From positions 1-64,000 of the forward strand of contig NZ_FTMS01000007.1 of NCBI RefSeq assembly GCF_900156105.1: DNA of 64,000 nt, read 5' to 3'. Positions 40,565 through 48,924 of the stretch are shown here, piece by piece. The position numbers were made by a program, and so were the translations under genes. Below the pieces are notes generated by a model. It saw only the letters and a program-made list of their open reading frames with translations, did no database searches and was not told where the DNA came from. Position 1 is the stretch's first letter. The number at the start of each line of letters is the position of its first letter. This stretch comes from Alkalispirochaeta americana. Its GTDB lineage: Bacteria > Spirochaetota > Spirochaetia > DSM-27196 > Alkalispirochaetaceae.

Positions 40565-43531
40565 ATGGTTTCCATGGACAGAGCTCCTCTTCTTTCTCTG
40601 GTTATTCCTTCCCTGAACGGGAGTGTTCGTCTGGCCCGGCTTGTGCCCCGGGTGCGGTCTGTTTTGGCCGAGGCTGGCGGGGGCGAGGTGATTATCGTTG
40701 ACGACGGGAGTGATCCTGTTCACCGGGAGGCTCTGGCCGGGATGGCCGGGCCCGGGGTTCGGCTGGTTTTGATGCCCCGACGGACAGGGCAGATCGGGGC
40801 TACTCTGGCGGGGGTGGCCGCGGCGCGGGGGGAGCTGGTGGTTACGCTGGACGATGATGGGGCCCACCCTCCCGAGGTGATTCCGCTCCTGCGCCGCCGT
40901 CTGGAGGAGGTGCCGGGCTGTTCTCTGGTCTACGGTGTTCCGCGCCGAAAGGCCCGGGGGGTGCGGGGGCTGGGAACGCGGCTGAACTCTCTTTTGTTTC
41001 ATCTTTTTTTGGGGTTGCCCTGGAGCATTCCCGTGGGCAGTTTTCGCATGTTTCGGCGGGAGTTGCTGGTGAGGGCGCTGGAGCGGCCCGTGGCGTTTCC
41101 TTATCTTTCGGCGATGCTCTTGCAGTTCAGGCCTGTTACGGCGGCGGTGCGCTACGGCGAGTGGCCTCGTGGCGAGGAAAGCGGCCGCACTGCCCCGGGT
41201 GGCAACCACGAGGGCGGCCGCACTGCCCCGGGTGGCAACCACGAGGAAGGCGGCCGCGCTGCCCCGGCCGGTGGTGCTGCCCCGGGTGGCAACCACGAGG
41301 GCGGCCGCGCTGCCCCGGCCAGGGGCGCTGCCCCGGCCAGCCGCGCTGCCCCGAGTGGCAACCACGAGGAAGGCGGCCGCACTGCCCCGGCCGGGGGTGC
41401 TGCCTCGGGTGGCAACCACGAGGGCGGCCGCACTGCCCCGGGTGGCAACCACGAGGGAGGCGGCCGCGCTGCCCCGGCCGGCCGCACTGCCCCGGGTGGC
41501 AACCACGAGGGCGGCCGCACTGCCCCGGGTGGCAACCACGAGGGCGGCCGCACTGCCCCGGGTGGCAACCACGAGGGCGGCCGCGCTGCCCCGGGTGGCA
41601 ACCACGAGGAAGGCGGCCATGCTGCCCCGGGTGGCAACCACGAGGGCGGCCGCACTGCCCCGGGTGGCAACCACGAGGGCGGCCGCACTGCCCCGAGTGG
41701 CAACCACGAGGAAGGCGGCCGCGCTGCCCCGGCCGGTGGTGCTGCCCCGGGTGGCAACCACGAGGAAGGCGGCCGCGCTGCCCCGGGTGGCAACCACGAG
41801 GGAGGCCGCGCTGCCCCGGCCAGGGGTGCTGCCCCGGGTGGCAACCACGAGGGCGGCCGCACTGCCCCGGGTGGCAACCACGAGGGAGGCGGCCATGCTG
41901 CCCCGGGTGGCAACCACGAGGAAGGCGGCCGCACTGCCCCGGGTGGCAACCACGAGGGCGGCCGCACTGCCCCGGGTGGCAACCACGAGGCCGGCCGCAC
42001 TGCCCCGAGTGGCAACCACGAGGGCGGCCGCACTGCCCCGAGTGGCAACCACGAGGAAGGCGGCCGCGCTGCCCCGAGTGGCAACCACGAGGGCGGCGGC
42101 CGCGCTGCCCCGGCCAGGGGCGCTGCCCCGGGTGGCAGCAGCTATACCCTGGCGCGGCTCCTGAAGGTATACGGGTTGCTCCTGTTCTATTGGGGGCCGC
42201 TGCGGGCCCTGGGGCGGGTTGCGCGCCGTCCCCGGCGCGCGCTCCCCCGGCCCCGGCTTATGGTTCTGGGGGGTGGTAGCAGCCAGTTGGGGATTTTGGA
42301 GCGGGCCCGCCGGGAGGGGTTTTTGGTGGTCCTGGCCGATCAGGCTGAAAACCCGCCGGGGAGGGTCCTGGCTGATCGCTATGTGCAGGCCTCTACCTTC
42401 GATCATCGAGCGGTCTCCCGGGCGGCACGGGAGCTGGGAGTCGATGCAATTGTGGCGGCCGGGTCCGACCAGCCCGTGTATACCGCAGCCCGGGCTTCGC
42501 AGGATCGGGGGCTCCCCTATCCGCTTTCTCCCCGGGAGGCTCTGCTTGTTACCAACAAGGCTCACATGAAAGAGCGGTTTCGCCATGCCGGTATTCCCAC
42601 CGTTCCCTGGGCGGTTCTGGGTGATGACCCCTCGCGGTGGGATCAGGAGGGGCTGGCGCAGCTGCGCCTTCCCTGGGTAGTAAAACCCCTGGACAGCCAG
42701 GGCCAGCGGGGCATTGCGATTGTCCACAATCGTCGGGAGCTTCTGGACCATCGGCCCCGGGCTCTCTCCTTTTCCCGGGAGACGAGCCTCCTGGTGGAAG
42801 AATACTACCCCTCCCGGGAGGTGACCCTCAGCGGGTGGGCGTCCCGGAAGGGGGCACAACCCGAGATCTGGGCCGTGACGGACCGGATAACCTTCCCTCC
42901 CGACCTCTCGGGCGGTCAGGGCTTGGGCGTGTGCCTGGCACACCGCTACCCCTCGTGCTTTGCCCGGGGCCGGACCGGGGAGATCCGGGACATCACGGAG
43001 AGCATCACCCGGGCCTTCGGCCTTGGGGGGGTACCCCTCTATTTTCAGTTTCTCCTGGGAGCCGAAGGGGTGCGGGTGAACGAAATAGCCTGCCGTCTGG
43101 GCGGTGCCTACGAGGATATTTCCTTGCCCCCCGTAACAGGGGTAGATGTTCTGGGGCGGCAACTCGGGTGGTTTCAGACCGCTCTGGGCCTCCCCCGCCG
43201 GGAGGAGTCTCTGCCCCGGCAGGGTTCCTTCTGTGCGGTGCCCCTGATCTTTGCCCGCCCCGGCAGGGTCGCGGCCTGTTGCGGCAGGGAAGAGCTCCTG
43301 GAACTCCCCGGTGTGGAGGCTTGCCAGTTTCTTTTGCCCCCGGGAACGGTGATCGCTCCCCGGAGCAACTCCACCCAGCGGATCGCCTTCGCCGTTCTCC
43401 GGGGCTCCTCGCGGCAGGAGGTAAACAACCTGGTGGACCGGCTCTTTGACACCCTGCGTGCAGAAAACGCCCGGGGAGAGAACCTTCTGATCGATACCCG
43501 GGGTGATATAAAGGTGCGCTCCGGGCTATGA
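40565..43531 (+). CDS. GT2 glycosyltransferase / minisatellite linker / ATP-grasp fusion
   Basis: A 988-residue protein in three parts. Residues 1-200 are a GT2 domain of dolichyl-phosphate-mannose-synthase/GtrB style (LVIPSLNGSVRLARLVP, VIIVDDGSD, VTLDDDGAHPP, GSFRMFRREL). Residues about 206-525 are a tandem array of GGRTAPGGNHE-like units. After SSYTLARLLKVYGLLLFYW, the usual post-GT2 helix, residues about 560-985 form a carbamoyl-phosphate-synthetase-like ATP-grasp enzyme (VLGGGSSQLGILERARREG, AGSDQPVYTAA, LPWVVKPLDSQGQRGI, LVEEYYPSREVTLSGW, VNEIACRLGGAYED). The array sits exactly where relatives have a short loop before the helix. The next gene is seven bases downstream. The product and acceptor are unknown; ligation of an acid to a lipid-linked sugar is only a guess. 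Confidence 0.8.
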   Translation: MVSMDRAPLLSLVIPSLNGSVRLARLVPRVRSVLAEAGGGEVIIVDDGSDPVHREALAGMAGPGVRLVLMPRRTGQIGATLAGVAAARGELVVTLDDDGAHPPEVIPLLRRRLEEVPGCSLVYGVPRRKARGVRGLGTRLNSLLFHLFLGLPWSIPVGSFRMFRRELLVRALERPVAFPYLSAMLLQFRPVTAAVRYGEWPRGEESGRTAPGGNHEGGRTAPGGNHEEGGRAAPAGGAAPGGNHEGGRAAPARGAAPASRAAPSGNHEEGGRTAPAGGAASGGNHEGGRTAPGGNHEGGGRAAPAGRTAPGGNHEGGRTAPGGNHEGGRTAPGGNHEGGRAAPGGNHEEGGHAAPGGNHEGGRTAPGGNHEGGRTAPSGNHEEGGRAAPAGGAAPGGNHEEGGRAAPGGNHEGGRAAPARGAAPGGNHEGGRTAPGGNHEGGGHAAPGGNHEEGGRTAPGGNHEGGRTAPGGNHEAGRTAPSGNHEGGRTAPSGNHEEGGRAAPSGNHEGGGRAAPARGAAPGGSSYTLARLLKVYGLLLFYWGPLRALGRVARRPRRALPRPRLMVLGGGSSQLGILERARREGFLVVLADQAENPPGRVLADRYVQASTFDHRAVSRAARELGVDAIVAAGSDQPVYTAARASQDRGLPYPLSPREALLVTNKAHMKERFRHAGIPTVPWAVLGDDPSRWDQEGLAQLRLPWVVKPLDSQGQRGIAIVHNRRELLDHRPRALSFSRETSLLVEEYYPSREVTLSGWASRKGAQPEIWAVTDRITFPPDLSGGQGLGVCLAHRYPSCFARGRTGEIRDITESITRAFGLGGVPLYFQFLLGAEGVRVNEIACRLGGAYEDISLPPVTGVDVLGRQLGWFQTALGLPRREESLPRQGSFCAVPLIFARPGRVAACCGREELLELPGVEACQFLLPPGTVIAPRSNSTQRIAFAVLRGSSRQEVNNLVDRLFDTLRAENARGENLLIDTRGDIKVRSGL
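41181..42138 (+). repeat. GC-rich minisatellite, 33-bp basic unit, 23 NHE-containing copies
   Basis: The basic 33-base unit GGCGGCCGCACTGCCCCGGG plus TGGCAACCACGAG is repeated with 36-base (extra GAA/GGC codon) and longer variants that insert GCCCCGGCC-type pieces. Every change in length is a multiple of three, so the coding frame is kept. Twenty-three copies end in Asn-His-Glu, and many are identical over long runs, indicating recent amplification. About twenty copies contain GCGGCCGC (a NotI site). There are no unique spacers, so it is not a CRISPR array. Confidence 0.97.
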
Positions 43532-43538
43532 TCCAGGA

Positions 43539-44573
43539 ATGAAGAAATCGCATGTGCTTCTGCCGGTTTTGTTGATTTTGCTGGTTCTGCTTGCGGGATG
43601 CACCCCGGGAAACGGACAAGGTGACCAGGGGGCTGCACCCGGGGCGGTGCGTATCGCCGAGCAACACGGTCTGGCCTATCTTCCTCTGGTGATCATGCAG
43701 GTGGAGGGACTCCTGGAAGAGGAACTCCGCCGCGAATTTGCCCCCGACCCTGCTCCCGCCGTGGAGTGGCGGCGCACAGGCAATGCCTCGGCCATTCGCG
43801 AGGCCATGTTGGCAGGGCACCTGGATATTGGCTTTATGGGGATACCACCCTATCTGATCGGGGTGGATCGAGGTACAGGCTGGCGGGTCTTTACGGGGCT
43901 TTCCGAGGCGCCTCTGGGGCTGGTAACGATCAGGGAGGGCCTGCGGTCCCTGGACGATCTGCAGCCCCGGGATCGAATTGCCCTGCCCCAGCCCGGAAGC
44001 ATCCAGCACATTCTCCTGGCCATGGCATCGGAGGACCGCTACGGCGATCCCCGCCGCTTCGATGACCAACTGGTGAGCATGGGCCACCCCGAAGGGCTCA
44101 CGGCGCTTCTGGCGGGGCGCGATGTGGCGGCGCAGTTCACGGCTCCCCCCTTCCTCTTCTCGGCGCTGGATCATCCCGGGGGGCAGCTTCTGCTGGAAGG
44201 GCGCCAGGCCTTCGGAGGTTCCTTTACCTTCATCATCGGTGTGGCCGCCCCCGGTTGGGGAGAGAAGCCAGGGGAGGCGCGGCTGGAGCAGGCCTTCCTG
44301 CGTGCCCTGGACCAGGCTATCGATCTTGCCCGGGAGGTTCAGGCCGGGGAGCAGCAAACCCTGTTCAGGGCACTCTCCCGGGTCTACGGCGTTGAGGAAC
44401 CGGTGCTTCGAAGGCAACTCGATTATCCCGGTCAGCGCTATGGCCGGGAGGTGCGGGGCTTTGACCGCTTTATCGGCAGTATGGACCGCTACGGCTATCT
44501 TCAGGGGGAGAGGGTCCGGGATTTCCTCGCCGGTGCCGCCCCCCAGGTTCTTCAGACGAGCCATGACTCCTGA
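43539..44573 (+). CDS. ABC transporter substrate-binding lipoprotein (NMT1/SsuA-like)
   Basis: The 344-residue protein has a lipobox LLAGC (Cys21) after a hydrophobic signal, then a type-II binding-protein fold: VRIAEQHGLAYLPLVIMQVE, EAMLAGHLDIGFMGIPPYLIG, DDLQPRDRIALPQPGSIQHI, VAAQFTAPPFLFSAL. This is the NMT1/SsuA/ThiY family that captures small molecules such as sulfonates, pyrimidines or nitrate. No residue tells the ligand. It is seven bases after the fusion gene and overlaps the permease gene by 11 bases. Confidence 0.85.
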   Translation: MKKSHVLLPVLLILLVLLAGCTPGNGQGDQGAAPGAVRIAEQHGLAYLPLVIMQVEGLLEEELRREFAPDPAPAVEWRRTGNASAIREAMLAGHLDIGFMGIPPYLIGVDRGTGWRVFTGLSEAPLGLVTIREGLRSLDDLQPRDRIALPQPGSIQHILLAMASEDRYGDPRRFDDQLVSMGHPEGLTALLAGRDVAAQFTAPPFLFSALDHPGGQLLLEGRQAFGGSFTFIIGVAAPGWGEKPGEARLEQAFLRALDQAIDLAREVQAGEQQTLFRALSRVYGVEEPVLRRQLDYPGQRYGREVRGFDRFIGSMDRYGYLQGERVRDFLAGAAPQVLQTSHDS

Positions 44574-45351
44574 GAGCTCCCCCTGGCCGCCCCGGGTGAT
44601 CGCCTGGGCGATCGTTCTGGCCCTGCTCCCCCTCTGGGAGGTCCTGCGCCGGCTGGGGGGCGTCTCGCCGCTTCTGATGCCTCCCCTGGGAGAGATCGCC
44701 ACAGCGCTTCTGGAGGCGCTGCGGGGGGGCTCCCTGGTGGCCCAGGTCCTTACTTCCCTGGGATTTATCCTCACCGGGGCGGCGATCGCCCTCGTCCTCG
44801 CCCTGACGGCGGTGCTCCTTTCGGCATCCCTGAGGAGCGTGGCCGCCCTGATGCGGCTCCTGGGGGCGCTCCTCCACCCCCTGCCGGGAATTGTCTTGCT
44901 GCCGGTGATCGTCCTCTGGGCAGGTATTGGCCCCGCAGCGGTGCTGGTGGTGATTGTCCACAGCGTGTTTTGGCCCGTTCTTACCAATCTCCAGGCTGGA
45001 TACAGCGCGATCCCCCTTACCTGGCGAATGGTGGCGCGAAACTACCAGCTGGGGGGGCTGCAGTATTTGCTGCGGATTGCCCTGCCTGCCACAGCACCCT
45101 ATCTGCTGGCAGGGCTCCGTATCGCCTGGGCCAGGGCCTGGCGTGCGCTGATCAGCGCCGAGATGCTCTTTGGCTCCGTCTCCGGGTCAGGCGGGTTGGG
45201 GTGGTTTATCCACTCCCGGCGGGTCTTCATGGATACGGCGGGGCTCTTTGCAGGAATCGTCACGGTGATGGCCGTGGGAAGCCTGGTGGAAACCGTGGTC
45301 TTCCGGGTGGTGGAGGAACGGACCATTCGCCGCTGGGGGATGACAGCATGA
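44563..45351 (+). CDS. ABC permease (SsuC/ThiX-like)
   Basis: A 262-residue inner-membrane permease of the BPD_transp_1 family with six hydrophobic segments. The EAA-type cytoplasmic loop is LQYLLRIALPATAPYLLAGLRI. It starts at ATG 44563, within the end of the binding-protein gene, and ends in ATGA with the ATPase start. It is the channel of the import system headed by the lipoprotein at 43539. Confidence 0.88.
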   Translation: MTPESSPWPPRVIAWAIVLALLPLWEVLRRLGGVSPLLMPPLGEIATALLEALRGGSLVAQVLTSLGFILTGAAIALVLALTAVLLSASLRSVAALMRLLGALLHPLPGIVLLPVIVLWAGIGPAAVLVVIVHSVFWPVLTNLQAGYSAIPLTWRMVARNYQLGGLQYLLRIALPATAPYLLAGLRIAWARAWRALISAEMLFGSVSGSGGLGWFIHSRRVFMDTAGLFAGIVTVMAVGSLVETVVFRVVEERTIRRWGMTA

Positions 45352-46073
45352 GCAACACCCTGGCTGGCGCTCCCCGGGGAGCATCGCCCCTCTTGCATCT
45401 GGAGAAGATCACCCTGGCCTACGACGGCGCCCCCATTCTTCACAACTGTTCGCTCACGCTCGAAGAGGGAGAGCTGGTATGTCTTCTGGGCCCCTCGGGG
45501 TGCGGAAAAACGACGCTCCTGAAGGTGGCCGGCTCATTTCTGCTTCCCCGGTCCGGAGAGGTCCTTCTCCAGGGACGGCCCGTGACGGCCCCCGACCCCC
45601 AGCGGATCATGGTCTTTCAGGATCAGGATCAACTCTTTCCCTGGAAACGGGTAGAGGACAACGTGATCCTTGGAATAACCCGTGGGCGCCCAACCCCGGC
45701 CGAGAGGGAGGCCGCCCGGGCCATCCTGACCGAGGTGGGGCTTGGCGAGGCCCTCCGCCGCTATCCTCACCAGCTTTCGGGGGGAATGCGGCAGCGGGCT
45801 GCCCTGGCCCGAGCCTTCGCAGGACGCCCCCGGCTCTTTCTGATGGATGAGCCCTTTGCCTCGGTGGACGCGCCCCAGCGAAGAGAACTGCAGGGCCTCC
45901 TTCAACGCCTGCTCCGGGACCACCGGGGAACAGCCCTTTTTGTCACCCACGATGTGGAAGAAGCCCTTCTTCTGGGCTCCCGGGTTCTTGTCATGAACCG
46001 CCGGGGGGAACTCCTTCCCGAGGACCCCCGCCGGGACCGGGACCGTCTGAACCAGGCCCTTCAGGAGGGATAA
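45348..46073 (+). CDS. ABC transporter ATPase (SsuB/TauB-like)
   Basis: The 241-residue ATPase has Walker A LGPSGCGKTT, Q-loop VFQDQDQLFPWKRVEDNV, signature LSGGMRQRAALARAFAG, Walker B RLFLMDEPFASVD and switch FVTHDVEEAL. This is the nitrate/taurine/sulfonate subfamily. It starts at ATG 45348 overlapping the permease TGA. Its last 83 bases are also used on the other strand by the GT39-like gene. Confidence 0.9.
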   Translation: MSNTLAGAPRGASPLLHLEKITLAYDGAPILHNCSLTLEEGELVCLLGPSGCGKTTLLKVAGSFLLPRSGEVLLQGRPVTAPDPQRIMVFQDQDQLFPWKRVEDNVILGITRGRPTPAEREAARAILTEVGLGEALRRYPHQLSGGMRQRAALARAFAGRPRLFLMDEPFASVDAPQRRELQGLLQRLLRDHRGTALFVTHDVEEALLLGSRVLVMNRRGELLPEDPRRDRDRLNQALQEG

Positions 46074-47754
46074 GGTTCCGGTCGGGAAGGCTCTCTTCGG
46101 GAGGAACAAGGCGGTAGATCACCACCCGGGGGTCTATCCGCGAGGCCAGGGGAATCAGGCGTGCCCCGTACCAGGGAGCCAGAAACGAATCCTGTACCTG
46201 GCCTCGCCGTTCCAGAAGCTCCTCCAGTTCCCGATAAAACCGGTGAGGGTTGCCGTAGACCTGGTTCCAGAGGGGCCGTTCCCGGTAGACCAGAGCCAGC
46301 TCCTCCCGGGGGATCACCACCCATTCCACCCGTTGCTCAAGCAAAAACCGCTCCAGAGACCCCTCCAGAGGATCCAGTGATTCCAGATCGCGAAAGACGC
46401 GCAGCTGTCCCGGCTCAAAGGCAAAGGCGCTGTTGAGGCTCGCCAGAACGGGAGCTCCCGGGGGAACACTGGAGTTAATCCTCGCCAGATACTCTGTGTA
46501 GGTGTAGGTGTAGGTGTAGGTGTAGGTGCAGGTGCTGTCAGAATCGAGCCCCCGGACATCGGCCCCCCGGCCATGATCCTCCGGAACGACCCTGGCGGGG
46601 AACATCTCGATAAGTTCTGTCGTCACGAGGGTCCCGGTTATTCCCGCCAGCCCCAGGCCAAGCCCGGTCAGGAGAAGTCTCACCCCCCGCCGGGGCCAGC
46701 CTTTGGCCACCGCCCCCGCCAGCGCCCCCAGGGTGTAGTACAGGCCGGGAAGCAGAAAAACCGTGGAGGGCGGACTGTACTTGCCGATGATCACCAGCGC
46801 CGCCGCCGTGAAAAGGCTCGAGAAGGCGCACGTACGCAGCAGGCGCCGGCTCTTTCCGGGTATCCCCCGCCAGGCCGAAAGTGCCAGAGCCAGAGGGGTG
46901 GCAATCCCCAGAGCGGCAAGCTGGATCAAGGAGGGGGGCAGATAATAGGTTCCGGCGATCCGCTGGCTCATCTTGATGATGAAGTTTACCGCCTCCCGGA
47001 GCCGCACCAGGGGGTGGGCTGTGACACCCACGGAACGCCCAAAGGCCAGATAATTGCTGAAAAATTGAGGGTCCCAGAAGAGACTCAAAGCCAGAGCCAG
47101 CGTCCCCGCCAGGGCCAGCATTCCCAGATAGATCGCCAGATCCCGCACCATCCGGCCGGGCCTGCTCCGATACACCACCCAGGGAAGAACAGCGGCAGCA
47201 GCGACAAACGAGTTGGGGTGAATAAAAACAGCCAGCCCCAGAATGATTCCGGCAACCAGAGCAGACCCTGCGGCGATTCCCCCCGCAAGAGCCGCCAGAA
47301 GGAGCGCCTCCTGCCGGGCCAGATGGCTCGCGGCGAAAAGAAGCGGGTCCAGGGCAAAAGCCAGGGTGAGCGCCACAGCCACGGGCGGGAAAATCTTCTC
47401 ACGGCGCAGGACCAGCCCCAGGAGAGCCACCGTGATCAGCCCTCCTGCCAGGGAGGGTGCCCTGGCAGCGCCGATAGTCCACCATCGCGACACCAGCGGG
47501 CCCTGAATAAGGTGATACAAGGTCTTGATCGCGTGGGGGTGACGCGGCGTAAGGAGGAAAAACTCCTCCGTGGCGGCGAGGTTTTTTTCAAGCCAGATGG
47601 TACGGCTCAGCGAAGCAAGCCAGGCCTCGTCGGAGTGAACAAAGGGAAACCACGGGAGACTCCAGAGATGAAGTCCCAGATAGGCCACCCCCAGGAGAGT
47701 CGCCGCCACGGCCGCCACCAGTGCCAGGGAATCCACGGCACCCGGGGTGTTCAT
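45991..47754 (-). CDS. GT39/83-like polytopic glycosyltransferase
   Basis: A 587-residue membrane protein with about ten to twelve hydrophobic helices. After the first helix comes PWFPFVHSDEAWLASLSRTI, whose acidic pair resembles the catalytic loop of ArnT/PMT-type GT-C transferases that use polyprenyl-phosphate sugars at the periplasmic face. A soluble C-terminal part has SLERFLLEQRVEWVVIPREE. A Thr-Tyr repeat (residues about 408-417) stems from a hexanucleotide array. Met 47754 is chosen because the longer TTG-started frame would translate a transcription terminator. The acceptor is unknown; the GT2 domain of the fusion gene could make a lipid-sugar donor. Confidence 0.7.
   Translation of the reverse strand: MNTPGAVDSLALVAAVAATLLGVAYLGLHLWSLPWFPFVHSDEAWLASLSRTIWLEKNLAATEEFFLLTPRHPHAIKTLYHLIQGPLVSRWWTIGAARAPSLAGGLITVALLGLVLRREKIFPPVAVALTLAFALDPLLFAASHLARQEALLLAALAGGIAAGSALVAGIILGLAVFIHPNSFVAAAAVLPWVVYRSRPGRMVRDLAIYLGMLALAGTLALALSLFWDPQFFSNYLAFGRSVGVTAHPLVRLREAVNFIIKMSQRIAGTYYLPPSLIQLAALGIATPLALALSAWRGIPGKSRRLLRTCAFSSLFTAAALVIIGKYSPPSTVFLLPGLYYTLGALAGAVAKGWPRRGVRLLLTGLGLGLAGITGTLVTTELIEMFPARVVPEDHGRGADVRGLDSDSTCTYTYTYTYTYTEYLARINSSVPPGAPVLASLNSAFAFEPGQLRVFRDLESLDPLEGSLERFLLEQRVEWVVIPREELALVYRERPLWNQVYGNPHRFYRELEELLERRGQVQDSFLAPWYGARLIPLASRIDPRVVIYRLVPPEESLPDRNLIPPEGPGSDGPGPGGGPREGVPPGGS
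46496..46531. repeat. Hexanucleotide microsatellite (GTGTAG)n
   Basis: Five perfect copies of GTGTAG are followed by GTGCAG. In the minus-strand GT39-like gene it codes for alternating Tyr and Thr. Slippage would add or remove two residues without frameshift. Confidence 0.9.
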
Positions 47755-47778
47755 GGCGGGAGTGAGAGCGATCCTGGA

Positions 47779-47828
47779 GAAAAAAAAGCCCCCTGCCCGG
47801 GGAGGCCTGGGGCCTTCGGGCAGGGAGC
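47779..47828 (-). terminator. Rho-independent terminator of the sulfur operon
   Basis: On the minus strand GCTCCCTGCCCG pairs with CGGGCAGGGGGC around a loop, followed by eight T. It lies just past the rhodanese stop at 47852. It shows that the GT39-like gene downstream starts after this point. Confidence 0.85.
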
Positions 47829-47851
47829 CTTCGGTACCGGAAGGGTTCCGG

Positions 47852-48793
47852 TCAGTTTGCTGTGACAACGGGATACCCGTTGTTCACCCAGCCCCGGGGA
47901 GCCGTGCGGGGTGTACCCATACCGTAGATAAGCGATACCGCATCGTAGCCCAGAAGCCGAAGCAGCCCCACCACCTGGTTTGATTGCTGGCCGCTGTAGC
48001 AGTAGACCACCAGCTTCTTGTCGGCGGGAAGCATGGAGATCATCTCGGCCATGGAGGGGTTGAAGGGAACGTTGATCGCCGTCTCGATGTGGCCTGCGGC
48101 GTAATCGTCGGCCCGGCGAACCGAGAGGAACTGAGCCGATTCATCGCCTGCGTCCAGAATCGCCTTGGCGTTCTCCTCGGAGATGAAGAAATTTGCAAAG
48201 GGCGTTCCCACCTGCTGGGCCATCTCCTGGTAGTGGTTCTGGATCATCTCCATCACCTGGGGATGCACGTCATGTCGAGCGGTGCCCAGGGAATTTTCTG
48301 TAGTCTCCAGGATATCCTCATAGCCCTCAACCCGGGCGATCCCCAGGTTCCACCCGGAGTTCACCGATACCGCCTGTATCCCGGCCAGCCGCATCATCAC
48401 GATCGCCTGTCCGGCCGTTTGCCCGCTATAGCAGTGGACGTAAACGGTCCGGTCCTGCGGCAGGTAGGGAATCGATTCCCACATGGCGCTGGTTCCCCAG
48501 GGAACGTTCACCGCACCCCGGGCGTGGCCCTTGGCGTAGTCGTCGGCGCGGCGGATATCCACGATATACATATCCTTGCCGGAACGGACATCATTCACAA
48601 AGTCATCCATGGACACGATATAACTGCGGTTCTCGGGCAGCCCCGCCAGATAACCCGCGGCAAAATCCTGGAGGGAAACCGTTGCCGGAGCCTCTGCGGC
48701 AGGAGCGGTCGTGGCAGCTTCCTCTTTTCCTCCACAGCTTGCCAGCAGAAGTGTTCCTGCCAGAAGCATCAACAGAACCATGTTCTTTTTCAT
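47852..48793 (-). CDS. Tandem-rhodanese lipoprotein
   Basis: A 313-residue lipoprotein (lipobox LLLASC) with two rhodanese domains. The first has DIRRADDYAKGHARGAVNVP and the active loop VHCYSGQTAG; the second has SVRRADDYAAGHIETAINVP and VYCYSGQQSN. Both keep the catalytic Cys, so both could carry persulfide. It would act in the periplasm, handling sulfane sulfur before transport. ATG 48793 follows GGAG. It is the last gene of the minus-strand sulfur operon and ends at a strong terminator. Confidence 0.88.
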   Translation of the reverse strand: MKKNMVLLMLLAGTLLLASCGGKEEAATTAPAAEAPATVSLQDFAAGYLAGLPENRSYIVSMDDFVNDVRSGKDMYIVDIRRADDYAKGHARGAVNVPWGTSAMWESIPYLPQDRTVYVHCYSGQTAGQAIVMMRLAGIQAVSVNSGWNLGIARVEGYEDILETTENSLGTARHDVHPQVMEMIQNHYQEMAQQVGTPFANFFISEENAKAILDAGDESAQFLSVRRADDYAAGHIETAINVPFNPSMAEMISMLPADKKLVVYCYSGQQSNQVVGLLRLLGYDAVSLIYGMGTPRTAPRGWVNNGYPVVTAN

Positions 48794-48817
48794 ACGCCTT
48801 TTCTCCTTTTTTGGGGC

Positions 48818-48908
48818 AAGCCCCGTCTCGGGCAAGCCCCGTCTAAGCCAGCCCCGTCTAAGCCAGCCCCGTCCGGGGCCAGCCTGTGTGAGCCAGCTCG
48901 TGTGAGCC
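48818..48908. repeat. Degenerate 15-16-bp tandem repeats between rhodanese genes
   Basis: Copies of CAAGCCCCGTCTCGGG/CAGCCCCGTCTAAGC recur about four times, then two CCAGC(C/T)(T/C)GTGTGAG copies. The spacer has no gene. It separates two co-directional rhodanese genes and may form hairpins that set their relative expression. Confidence 0.7.
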
Positions 48909-48924
48909 GGCCTGTACGTCAGGA

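Noticed and set aside
41181-42138. Possible CRISPR array
   Set aside because: Units are directly adjacent, with no unique spacers, and lie within a coding frame between two enzyme domains.
41152-42279. Alternative repeat proteins in other frames (GRPHCPGWQPR, ALPRVATTRAA, SWLPPGAVRPP types)
   Set aside because: They have no flanking domains, ribosome sites or family similarity; they are frame shadows of the repeat.
39173-43162. A 1329-codon open frame on the minus strand through the minisatellite
   Set aside because: Only the last 448 codons match a family (MtaD-like, start 40519). The rest is antisense to the fusion gene and is kept open by the stop-free repeat.
47755-47868. N-terminal extension of the GT39-like protein
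   Set aside because: It would translate a rho-independent terminator and overlap the rhodanese gene; Met 47754 starts just before the first membrane helix.
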